Part shown: positions 1 to 5,818 of the stretch, piece by piece
How positions within the stretch are numbered: the first letter of the stretch is position 1
Layout of the letters: each line of letters starts with the position of its first letter
Source of the DNA: Chloroflexota bacterium
GTDB taxonomy: Bacteria > Chloroflexota > UBA6077 > JACQUR01
Assembly (NCBI GenBank): GCA_016210245.1
Contig: JACQUR010000123.1
Span: 1-7,213, forward strand
Reading direction: 5' to 3'
DNA length: 7,213 nt
The notes under the pieces: model-generated
Seen by the model: the letters and a program-made list of their open reading frames with translations, nothing else
What the model was told of the DNA's origin: nothing
Database searches by the model: none
Translations under genes and position numbers: made by a program

Positions 1-256
1 CCAGCTCCGCCTCGATGGCCTTGGCTCGCCGCAGCAGCGCCTCGGGCGGGAGGGTCGTTTCCACCTCCAGCACGGCATTCAGGAACCAGGGCTGATTCGT
101 GGGGCCGACCGGCTCGGTTTCGTAGAGCGAGGAGCGGCGCAGCACCCGCAGGCCAGGGGTCGCGGCCAGTCGCTCCACCGCCGCCGCCAGGTTGGCGGCC
201 CGGTCGCCCAGGTTGGCGCCCAGGCCCAGATAGGCCCGCTCCCACGCCTGGCTCAC
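1..256 (-). CDS. folK: 2-amino-4-hydroxy-6-hydroxymethyldihydropteridine pyrophosphokinase (HPPK), N-terminal part, cut by window edge
   Basis: HPPK transfers pyrophosphate from ATP to 6-hydroxymethyl-7,8-dihydropterin, making the substrate that FolP joins to p-aminobenzoate in the cytoplasm. About 85 codons are visible of a family usually near 160 residues. Visible family hallmarks are GLGANLGDR (about residues 11-19), SLYETEPVGP, the Q-PWFLNAV stretch and the T-LPPEALL segment. The later ATP/Mg-binding part (the RxxRWxPRxxDxD region) lies beyond the left edge. I chose the GTG at 254-256 because it overlaps the folP stop as GTGA and is followed directly by the conserved first strand, AYLGLGANLG. 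The 4-base overlap implies translational coupling to folP. The identity is confident; whether the gene is intact further left cannot be seen. Confidence 0.93.
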   Translation of the reverse strand, partial: MSQAWERAYLGLGANLGDRAANLAAAVERLAATPGLRVLRRSSLYETEPVGPTNQPWFLNAVLEVETTLPPEALLRRAKAIEAEL

Positions 257-1113
257 ACCGGGGGCTCCCAGCCACGAGCGATGGCGTCCGCCACCCGGGC
301 CACGCGGACCATGGGCAGCACGTCGTGGACGCGGACGATGTCCGCCCCGCCCAGGATGGCCGCGGCCACCGCCGCGGCGGTACCCTCCAGCCGCTCCTCG
401 GGGGGCAGACCCAGGACTTTGCCGATGAAGCTCTTGCGCGACGGCCCGACCAGCAGGGGATAGGGCAGCGCGCGCCGCAGCTCGCCCAGGCGGCGCAGCA
501 GCTCCAGGCTCTCCTCGGCCACCTTGCCGAAGCCGATGCCAGGGTCGACCACGATCTGCTCGGGGGCCACGCCGGCCGCCAGGGCCTGCTGGGTGGCGAC
601 CTGGAGGTCGGCGATGACGCGCTCGACGATGCTCTGGCCCGCCACGCGGGGGCCGCGCGTCCAGTGGCTGAGGATCAGCGGGCAGCCGCGCTCGGCGGCC
701 AGTGCGGCCAACGCCGGATCGTCCTGGAGAGCCGACACGTCGTTGATCAGGCTGGCGCCGGCGTCCAGCGCCGCGCGCGCGACGTTGCTGTGGCGGGTAT
801 CGATCGAGACGGGCACGGGCAGCGCGCGGGCCAGGCGCTCCACCGCCGGCAGCGCCCGCGCCAGCTCGGTGGCCTCGTCGATGGGCGCGTGTCCGGGGCG
901 GGTGCTCTCGCCGCCCACGTCCAGCAGGTCGGCCCCGGCCCGCACCATCGCCTCGCCCTGGCGCAGCGCTGCCTCCGCGTCCCCGTTGAGCCCGTCGCCG
1001 GAGAAGGAGTCCGGGGTCATGTTGATGACGCCCATGATGAGGGTGCGCCGGGCGAGGGGGATTTTGGATTTTGGATTTTGGATTTGGGATTGCAGAGTCA
1101 ACGGCTCGCCCAT
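253..1113 (-). CDS. folP: Dihydropteroate synthase
   Basis: This enzyme condenses 6-hydroxymethyldihydropterin pyrophosphate with p-aminobenzoate to give dihydropteroate; it is the sulfonamide target. The 286 residues carry the TIM-barrel signatures in order: INMTPDSFSGDG (30-41), GADLLDVGGESTRPG (60-74), PVSIDTRH (101-108), NDVSAL (124-129), DPGIGFGK (190-197), GPSRKSFIGK (223-232) and RVHDV (261-265). The usual HM-G-P loop is HWTRGP here. The ATG at 1111-1113 has a GAGG ribosome site five bases upstream. The next ATG (residue 27) would remove the first beta strand. Residues about 8-19 ([12 protein letters not shown]) are not family sequence: they translate the left arm of an inverted heptad repeat. 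The gene follows folE by 44 bases and overlaps folK by 4. Confidence 0.96.
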   Translation of the reverse strand: MGEPLTLQSQIQNPKSKIPLARRTLIMGVINMTPDSFSGDGLNGDAEAALRQGEAMVRAGADLLDVGGESTRPGHAPIDEATELARALPAVERLARALPVPVSIDTRHSNVARAALDAGASLINDVSALQDDPALAALAAERGCPLILSHWTRGPRVAGQSIVERVIADLQVATQQALAAGVAPEQIVVDPGIGFGKVAEESLELLRRLGELRRALPYPLLVGPSRKSFIGKVLGLPPEERLEGTAAAVAAAILGGADIVRVHDVLPMVRVARVADAIARGWEPPV

Positions 1114-1159
1114 CCTAACCTCGTCTCAATCCAAAATCCAAAATCCAAAATCCAAAATC
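1060..1159. repeat. 33-base inverted repeat built of GGATTTT heptads, folP start in the loop
   Basis: The arms are 1060-1092 and 1127-1159. Each is about four copies of the heptad GGATTTT (left) or AAAATCC (right), ending in GATTG / CAATC. The arms are reverse complements over 33 bases with a single mismatch, around a 34-base spacer (1093-1126). On the operon mRNA the structure starts at the folE stop codon (1158-1160), holds the folP ribosome site and ATG (1111-1113) in the apical loop, and places folP codons 8 onward in the descending strand. Similar heptad repeats occur between genes in many environmental bacterial genomes (recollection). An effect on folP translation is inference. Confidence 0.93.
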
Positions 1160-2726
1160 AACGTCTCGAGCCATCGAGCAACGACAGGAACTCCATCCGC
1201 GTGGCTGTGTTCCCGCGGAAGACGCCGCGGGTGGCGGAGGTGACGACCCGACTGCCGGGCTTCTTGATGCCGCGCATGGTCATACAGAGGTGATCGGCCT
1301 GGATCACGACGGCCACGCCCTTCGGTTGTAGCTTGCGGTCGATCAGGTCGGCGATCTGGCTGGTCAGCCGCTCCTGGAGCTGCGGGCGGCGGGCCAGGCA
1401 GTCCACCACCCGGGCCAGCTTGCTGATGCCGACCACACGTCCGGAGGGGATGTAGGCCACGTGGGCGAGGCCATGGAAGGGGAGCAAATGATGTTCACAG
1501 TTGTGCGTTAGAACCCCTGAGATGCAGAAGGTGGGGTGCGGGGCGCAGGCAAAGGTGTAGACGGTGTAGGGCTTCGTCCCTTCGGCACGCACCGTCTCCA
1601 CGTCGCTCACCGGCACGTAGCAGCTATCTCTCAGGTCATAGGTCTCCTCAGCCGGAGAGAATCCTGGCCGGCCGTACCAGCCATCCTGATGCCATCGGTC
1701 CGATACGTAGAGACGTGCCATGCCATCCCGCTGGCGGGCCGGGCGGGAGCCTACCACCTCCCCCAGCTCTTCGAGGAATCGGTGATTGCTGGAGACGATC
1801 ATCCGCCCCGTCTTTGGCAGAACATGGCCGTCGCCGTCGATGTACCCGTCCAGGAACCCCTGGGTCATCTCGCGGCTGGTAAGTACCCCCCGCGGCAGGT
1901 GGAACTCCTTCGTGCCCTTCTGAGGCCCGGAGCATCCGAACCACCTCAACATAAGACTGGCCAGATGGCTCGAAACGACCCGCACGCGGAAGCTTTCAAC
2001 CTTGCGACTGAGAAAGCCGCTCGGGACCTCGATCCGCTCCACCTGAGGTGTGTGGCCGAACGCCTGTCCGAATGCGGCCGCGAACCGCTCCGCAAACGAG
2101 CGATCCCGAACTGTCAGGCAGAGGCGCCTTCGGTCCTGGATCGACCCGTCGGAAGCCAGGGCGCCCAACACGTAGCCGAGGTCGTGCCCCACGCGAACAG
2201 GATAGCGGCGCTGGTTGTAGCGCCTGGGATGGACCCACTCGACGAGACTTCCTTGCTGTAGCTCAGCGGCCGGCCGCCAACCCGCTGAGGTCATGATTGG
2301 ATGATCCGGCGTCACGACGATTGAGGGGCGCTCCGGCAGCCCGACGCGCACCAGCTCACGGACAGGACGGCTGCTGACGGCAACCACCTGCGTGGTCGCG
2401 ACCTCCCCACCTACCAGAGTGTGCAGCCAGGTCCCCGGTTGCACATCCGCTGCGCGCTTCTGGCCGCCCACGGCATCGATGAGTTGCCTGGACGGCACAC
2501 ACATCGAGTAGAACGGGATGTCGCGCAACACCACCATCTCCTCGTGGGCTTCGTCGAAGCCCACTTCCAGGAAGGCCTCCGGGTCCTGGTCCATGCCGCC
2601 CAGGATCTCGGCGTACATCTCGGCCACCCGCCGAGGGGTGCCAAGCAGCCCCTGGCGCTGGGGGTCCTCACCGATCGCTACCAGCAGGTCCTGCACCGCC
2701 CGCTGGACGGCGTCCTTGTCGATCAC
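1158..2726 (-). CDS. folE: GTP cyclohydrolase I precursor interrupted by an intein
   Basis: FolE converts GTP to 7,8-dihydroneopterin triphosphate and formate, the first step of folate synthesis, and acts as a zinc-dependent decamer. The 522-residue precursor has an N-extein (1-75, with [10 protein letters not shown] and ending RDIPFYSM), an intein (76-409), and a C-extein (410-522, [20 protein letters not shown], then [36 protein letters not shown] and a [11 protein letters not shown] end). Joined, the exteins give [16 protein letters not shown], the uninterrupted family sequence, and 188 residues, a normal FolE length. Expected zinc ligands are Cys410, His413 and Cys481; His479 is the probable catalytic His. 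The start is GTG at 2724-2726, sharing GTGA with the coaBC stop, with GGGAG just upstream. The stop TGA touches the heptad repeat. Activity should depend on splicing, because Cys410 is both the splice nucleophile and a metal ligand. Confidence 0.96.
   Translation of the reverse strand: MIDKDAVQRAVQDLLVAIGEDPQRQGLLGTPRRVAEMYAEILGGMDQDPEAFLEVGFDEAHEEMVVLRDIPFYSMCVPSRQLIDAVGGQKRAADVQPGTWLHTLVGGEVATTQVVAVSSRPVRELVRVGLPERPSIVVTPDHPIMTSAGWRPAAELQQGSLVEWVHPRRYNQRRYPVRVGHDLGYVLGALASDGSIQDRRRLCLTVRDRSFAERFAAAFGQAFGHTPQVERIEVPSGFLSRKVESFRVRVVSSHLASLMLRWFGCSGPQKGTKEFHLPRGVLTSREMTQGFLDGYIDGDGHVLPKTGRMIVSSNHRFLEELGEVVGSRPARQRDGMARLYVSDRWHQDGWYGRPGFSPAEETYDLRDSCYVPVSDVETVRAEGTKPYTVYTFACAPHPTFCISGVLTHNCEHHLLPFHGLAHVAYIPSGRVVGISKLARVVDCLARRPQLQERLTSQIADLIDRKLQPKGVAVVIQADHLCMTMRGIKKPGSRVVTSATRGVFRGNTATRMEFLSLLDGSRR
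1500..2501 (-). mobile_element. Intein with LAGLIDADG (DOD) homing endonuclease, in folE
   Basis: This 1002-base, 334-codon in-frame segment encodes a class 1 type intein. Splicing elements: Cys1 (precursor 76) opening [15 protein letters not shown] (block A), TPDHP with Thr139 and His142 (block B), VYTFACAPH (block F-like, 389-397), and the C-terminal SGVLTHN ending His408-Asn409, followed by extein Cys410 (block G, C+1). Endonuclease elements: [12 protein letters not shown] (183-194), the EFHLPRGVL block D-like stretch (274-282) and [11 protein letters not shown] (290-300). The two LAGLIDADG-like motifs are about 105 residues apart and keep their acidic residues, Asp193 and Asp299. No stop or frameshift breaks it. 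Two hand-counted 60-base lines inside it (1621, 1921) are 58-60% GC against 73% for a folP line (481), which suggests acquisition. Nuclease activity is not provable from sequence alone. Confidence 0.96.
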
Positions 2727-4048
2727 GTGGGTCTCCCGAAGTCAGGGGGCGAGGAGTATGTCTCCGCGTCTCCGCGTCCCCCGCTCATCCTGAGCCTGTC
2801 GAAGGACCTGAGCCTGTCGAAGGACCCTACGTCTGGCGCGCCCCCGCGCAGCCGCCGCACCTGGTCCAACACGGCGTAGGCTACCTGGAGCTTCGGCAGA
2901 AGGGGCAGGTCGCGCTCCAGTCCGTCGCGGCCCAGGATCGTCACCTTGTTGTCGTCGGCGCCGAAGCCGCTGCCCGGGAGGGTCACGTCGTTGGCCACGA
3001 TCAGGTCGAGCCCTTTCTGCTCCAGCTTGGCCCGGGCGTGCTCCAGCAGATGCTCGCTCTCGGCGGCGAAGCCGACGCGCAGCGCCGTGAAGCCGGCCCG
3101 GGCGGTGCTGGCCAGGATGTCCGTAGTGGGCACCAGGCGCAGCGCCAGCTCCTCGGACCGCTTCTTCAGCTTGTGCTCCGCTGGCTGCTCGGGCCGATAG
3201 TCGGCCACCGCCGCGGCCATCAGCAGCGCATCGGCGCCGGGCACGGCCTCCAGCACCTGCTCGGCCATCTCCTGCGCGGTCCGCACGCGCCGCACCTCCA
3301 CCCCGTAGGGATCGGGCAGGGCCACGTTGGCCGCGATCAAGATCACATGGGCGCCGCGGTCGCGCGCCGCCTCGGCCAGGGCGAAGCCCATCTTGCCCGA
3401 CGAGCGGTTGGAGACGAAGCGCACGGGGTCGATCGGCTCCTGGGTGCCGCCGGCGGTCACGACGACCTGCCAGCCAGCCAGGTCGCCCCTGCGGCCCAGC
3501 ACCGCCCGCACCGCCTCCAGGATGGTCTCCGGCTCGGCCAGGCGGCCGCGCCCGACCAACCCCGAGGCCAGGTGGCCGTAGCCCGGCTCCAGGATGGCGC
3601 AGCCCCGCTGGCGCAGGACCTCCAGGTGCTCGGCCACCGTCGGGTGCTGGTACATGTTGGCGTCCATGGCCGGGGCGACGAGCACCGGCGCCCTGGAGGC
3701 CAGGACGGTGGTAGCGATCATGTCGTCGGCTAGGCCCAGGGCGAGCTTGGCCAGGGTATGGGCAGTGGCGGGCGCGACCACAATCGCATCGGCGTTGAGC
3801 CCCAGGCTCACGTGTCCGATCTCGGTCTCGGCCAGCAGGTGGAACATGTCCACCGCCACCGGGCGATGGGTGATAGCCTGGAAGCTGAGCGGCCGCACCA
3901 ACTCCGTCGCCTCGTGGGTCATGGCTACGTCCACCAGCGCGCCTGCCTGGGTCAGCGCGCTGGCCAGCGCCACAGCCTTGTAGGCGGCGATGCTGCCGCT
4001 GACTCCAAGGACGACGCGCTTGTCCTGGAGCACGGGGATGAGCGGCAT
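2723..4048 (-). CDS. coaBC: Bifunctional phosphopantothenoylcysteine decarboxylase / phosphopantothenate-cysteine ligase
   Basis: CoaBC adds cysteine to 4'-phosphopantothenate (CTP-dependent CoaB half) and decarboxylates the product with FMN (CoaC half) to give 4'-phosphopantetheine. The 441 residues show CoaC first: [11 protein letters not shown] (15-25), GHVSL with probable catalytic His79, PAMDANMY (126-133) and [14 protein letters not shown] (160-173). CoaB follows: [13 protein letters not shown] (195-207), [10 protein letters not shown] with Asn214 (212-221), AAAVADYRP (278-286), KLKK (293-296) and NDV...[10 protein letters not shown]. Family members usually end soon after the [19 protein letters not shown] segment, near residue 402. 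The last ~39 residues are an unrelated tail containing two SFDRLR copies. The ATG at 4046-4048 overlaps the coaX stop by one base (TGATG). The open frame continues upstream to 5029, but that part only overlaps coaX in another frame. Confidence 0.95.
   Translation of the reverse strand: MPLIPVLQDKRVVLGVSGSIAAYKAVALASALTQAGALVDVAMTHEATELVRPLSFQAITHRPVAVDMFHLLAETEIGHVSLGLNADAIVVAPATAHTLAKLALGLADDMIATTVLASRAPVLVAPAMDANMYQHPTVAEHLEVLRQRGCAILEPGYGHLASGLVGRGRLAEPETILEAVRAVLGRRGDLAGWQVVVTAGGTQEPIDPVRFVSNRSSGKMGFALAEAARDRGAHVILIAANVALPDPYGVEVRRVRTAQEMAEQVLEAVPGADALLMAAAVADYRPEQPAEHKLKKRSEELALRLVPTTDILASTARAGFTALRVGFAAESEHLLEHARAKLEQKGLDLIVANDVTLPGSGFGADDNKVTILGRDGLERDLPLLPKLQVAYAVLDQVRRLRGGAPDVGSFDRLRSFDRLRMSGGRGDAETYSSPPDFGRPT
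2789..2824. repeat. Exact tandem duplication of an 18-base repeat inside the coaBC 3' end
   Basis: The unit CCTGAGCCTGTCGAAGGA occurs at 2789-2806 and again, identical, at 2807-2824. Being 18 bases it keeps the frame and reads as SFDRLR twice in CoaBC (residues 409-420). The same core (TTCGACAGGCTCAGG on the other strand) is, from memory, a widespread intergenic repeat in environmental bacterial genomes. A second small tandem, TCTCCGCG twice, lies at about 2760-2775 in the same tail. Confidence 0.9.
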
Positions 4049-4857
4049 CACCCCTTCTCGACCCGAGCGCGGGCGCGGCGCGGCGCCCCGCTGGCAACGT
4101 TGAGGCCGTGGATGAGCCGCAGGCCATGCAGGGTCAACTCGGGATCGTGGACGTCGAACACGCTCGTCTCGGAGATGACCATGGGCGCCACCCCGCCCGT
4201 GGCGATGACCAGCGGGTTGCCGCCCATCTCCAGGCGCATGCGGTGGACCAGGCCCTCTACCAATCCAACGTACCCGTAGATCGCGCCGGAGCGCAGCGCC
4301 TCCGCGGTGTTGCGGCCAATGGCCGTCCTGGGGGCGCGCAGCTCGACGTGGTGAAGCTGGGCGGCGTGGCGGTACAACCCCTCCATGGCGGCCAGGAAGC
4401 CCGGCGCAATGGCCGTGCCGAGCAGCTCGCCCTCGGACGAGATGGCGTCGAAGGTGGTGGCCGTGCCGAAGTCGACCACGATGGCGGGCACGCTGTGTAC
4501 TTTGAGCGCCGCGGCGGCGTTGGCGATGCGATCGGCGCCCACCTCGCGCGGAAAGTCCGTGGCGATCTTCACCCCGGACTCGAGGTCGGCGTTGACCACG
4601 ATCGGCACCAGCTTGAAGTAGCGCTCGGCCAGCTCGCGAAAGGTGGCCGTCAGGGGGGGCACGACGCTGGCGATGCACACCCCGTCCACCTCGCTCGTGC
4701 GCCGGCCCTCGTGCTCCAGCAGAGTGCGCACCAGGACCGCGTACTCGTCGGGCATCTTCTCGGCGTCGGTGGACAGGCGCCAGTGGCCCACCAGCCGGTC
4801 GCCGCTGAAGACGCCCAGGACGATGTTGGTATTGCCGATGTCGATGGCGAGGAGCAC
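4048..4857 (-). CDS. coaX: Type III pantothenate kinase
   Basis: CoaX phosphorylates pantothenate with ATP as the first committed step of CoA synthesis; the type III form is an ASKHA-fold enzyme. With the start used here the protein has 269 residues, close to the family's ~255-260. It opens VLLAIDIGNTNIVLGVF with the phosphate-binding Asp6-x-Gly-Asn-Thr motif, then ASVVPPLT, GADRIANA (107-114, probable catalytic Asp109), VDFGTATTFDA (128-138), PGFLAAMEGL and VIATGGVAP. I chose the GTG at 4855-4857: AGAGG lies eight bases upstream and the conserved first strand follows at once. An in-frame ATG at 4953 would add 32 non-family residues and lies upstream of the likely promoter. It is the first gene of the coaX-coaBC-folE-folP-folK operon. 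Confidence 0.94.
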   Translation of the reverse strand: MLLAIDIGNTNIVLGVFSGDRLVGHWRLSTDAEKMPDEYAVLVRTLLEHEGRRTSEVDGVCIASVVPPLTATFRELAERYFKLVPIVVNADLESGVKIATDFPREVGADRIANAAAALKVHSVPAIVVDFGTATTFDAISSEGELLGTAIAPGFLAAMEGLYRHAAQLHHVELRAPRTAIGRNTAEALRSGAIYGYVGLVEGLVHRMRLEMGGNPLVIATGGVAPMVISETSVFDVHDPELTLHGLRLIHGLNVASGAPRRARARVEKG

Positions 4858-4926
4858 GAACGGAGCCTCTGCAACTACCCTGGCGGTCGTACCGCGAAGA
4901 CCAGGAAACCGGTGAGGAGCGCAAGA

Positions 4927-4935
4927 AGTATAGCA
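4927..4935 (-). promoter_or_regulatory. Probable extended -10 promoter for the coaX operon
   Basis: Read on the minus strand this is TGCTATACT, a TGn extension joined to a TATACT -10 hexamer. It predicts a start near 4920 and a leader of about 60 bases before the coaX GTG. The -35 region is weak (GGACAT at a 19-base spacing is the best match), which is acceptable for extended -10 promoters. Assigned from sequence match only. Confidence 0.5.
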
Positions 4936-5017
4936 TAGAAGCAAGGCCACCATGTCCGGCCACGAGTCCTCTGGCCTCTTCAGGACAGGCGAGGCGGCAA
5001 TCTGACCCCTGGGGCGC

Positions 5018-5039
5018 TATACTGTGCATGTGTCAGTAT
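5018..5039 (+). promoter_or_regulatory. Putative toxin-antitoxin promoter with overlapping operator dyad
   Basis: A TATACT -10 hexamer sits at 5018-5023. A six-base inverted repeat overlaps it: ATACTG at 5019-5024 and CAGTAT at 5034-5039, with nine bases between. A dyad over the -10 and start site is the usual place for autorepression by an antitoxin or antitoxin-toxin complex. No good -35 is visible, so the promoter call is tentative; the inverted repeat itself is directly visible. Confidence 0.45.
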
Positions 5040-5056
5040 GGCAGAAGGGCCAGGGG

Positions 5057-5356
5057 ATGACAGCAGCCATGAAGCGGATGCAGGTGGCCCAGTTCAAGCG
5101 AGACTTGAGCCAGGTTCTCGATGCTGCCGAGCGCGGCGAGCAGGTTGTGGTGGTGCGCCGAGGGAAGCCTGTCGCGCTGCTGTCGCCTGTGGCGAAGGGA
5201 GAAGGGAGGGCGAGGCTGCCGGCTCCGCGTCGCCCAGGGGGGCTGCTCGCGCTTGCGGGACTGCTCGCCGACTGGACCAGCATGGAGGAGGACATAGCCG
5301 AAGTCATTGCCGCCCGCCAGCACGTGCGCGATCGTCCCACCACAGACCTGGGGTAG
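5057..5356 (+). CDS. Phd/YefM-family antitoxin
   Basis: Likely antitoxin that neutralises the adjacent PIN toxin and represses the pair's promoter. From the ATG at 5057 it has 99 residues. The N-terminal part, MQVAQFKRDLSQVLDAAERG followed by EQVVVVRRGKPVALLSP, is the typical Phd/YefM DNA-binding domain (short helix, hairpin, RRGKPVA). The middle is low complexity (RARLPAPRRPGG). The C-terminal part (SMEEDIAEVIAARQHVRDRP) resembles the toxin-binding helix of such proteins. The frame opens earlier at a GTG (5024), but that lies inside the putative -10/operator. ATG 5057 has AAGGG seven bases upstream, so it is preferred; ATG 5069 is possible but poorly spaced. The toxin starts three bases after its stop. 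Confidence 0.85.
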   Translation: MTAAMKRMQVAQFKRDLSQVLDAAERGEQVVVVRRGKPVALLSPVAKGEGRARLPAPRRPGGLLALAGLLADWTSMEEDIAEVIAARQHVRDRPTTDLG

Positions 5357-5359
5357 GCG

Positions 5360-5761
5360 ATGGGCTATCTGCTCGATACCGATATCATCTCCGCGGTCCT
5401 GCGCCCGCGCCCTGACTTGCGCGTCGTGCGCAGCCTGGCCACGGTGCCGCCGAGCGACCAGTTCACCTCGGCCATTACGCTGGGGGAGCTGGTGTTCGGG
5501 GCCATTCGAAAGGGCAGAGATGACCTGCTGGAGCGCATCGAGCAAGTGGTCGAGGTAGTGTCCGTTCTGCCGTTTGACGAGTCGGCGGCCCACACCTTCG
5601 GGCGGTTGAAGGCGCAACTCGAGCAGGATGGCACGCCTCTGGCAGAGCCTGACCTGCGCATCGCAGCCATTGCGCTCTCCGCCGAGCTGACACTTGTCAC
5701 CGGCAACGAGCGCCACTTCGCCCGCGTCCCCGGGCTGGTGATCGAGAACTGGCTGGCCTGA
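5360..5761 (+). CDS. vapC: VapC-type PIN-domain toxin ribonuclease
   Basis: Predicted Mg-dependent endoribonuclease of the VapC family, which usually cleaves tRNA or rRNA to stop translation. Its 133 residues are a normal length. It opens MGYLLDTDIISAVLR with the first metal-binding Asp6, followed by SAITLGELVFG (Glu43), the PLAEPDLRIAAIAL helix (Asp98), and the closing TLVTGNERHFARVPGL-IENW segment, where the fourth position is Asn116 as in many VapC proteins with a TGN-RHF motif. The core acidic residues are intact, so the toxin looks functional. It starts three bases after the antitoxin stop, with a GGGGTAGG purine-rich site upstream, indicating co-expression. The RNA target cannot be told from sequence. 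Confidence 0.92.
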   Translation: MGYLLDTDIISAVLRPRPDLRVVRSLATVPPSDQFTSAITLGELVFGAIRKGRDDLLERIEQVVEVVSVLPFDESAAHTFGRLKAQLEQDGTPLAEPDLRIAAIALSAELTLVTGNERHFARVPGLVIENWLA

Positions 5762-5818
5762 CGCTGCGCCGCTCAGAGCAGCCGTGCGAAGCACCAGATT
5801 GCCCGCGCGGGAGAGAGC

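Noticed and set aside
1060..1159. CRISPR array from the short regular repeats
   Set aside because: Repeats are 7 bases, adjacent without spacers, and arranged as two inverted arms.
325..1293. Long plus-strand open frame opposite folP
   Set aside because: It is a GC-bias shadow of folP with Arg/Gly/Gln-rich low-complexity translation and no recognisable motif.
1536..2261. Plus-strand open frame opposite the intein
   Set aside because: The minus-strand frame has every intein block; the opposite frame has no recognisable domain.
1158..2726. Group I/II intron or a fused second gene in folE instead of an intein
   Set aside because: The insert is continuous in frame, keeps both splice-junction residues (Cys1, His-Asn, +1 Cys) and block B, and the exteins join without loss; no intron is needed.
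4858..4953. ATG-started 301-residue form of CoaX
   Set aside because: The extra 32 residues are not family sequence and the ATG is upstream of the extended -10 element; the GTG at 4857 has a good ribosome site.
4049..5029. Upstream extension of the coaBC frame to about 768 residues
   Set aside because: The added residues are Arg/Pro-rich shadow sequence covering coaX; the family start [19 protein letters not shown] matches the ATG at 4048.
5033..5794. Minus-strand open frame opposite the toxin-antitoxin genes
   Set aside because: The plus-strand frames encode clear Phd and PIN domains; the antisense translation shows no motif.
5762..5818. Bidirectional terminator between vapC and the ATPase gene
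   Set aside because: Only a weak GCTGC/GCAGC stem and a CCCGCGCGGG palindrome are present, with no T-run on either strand.
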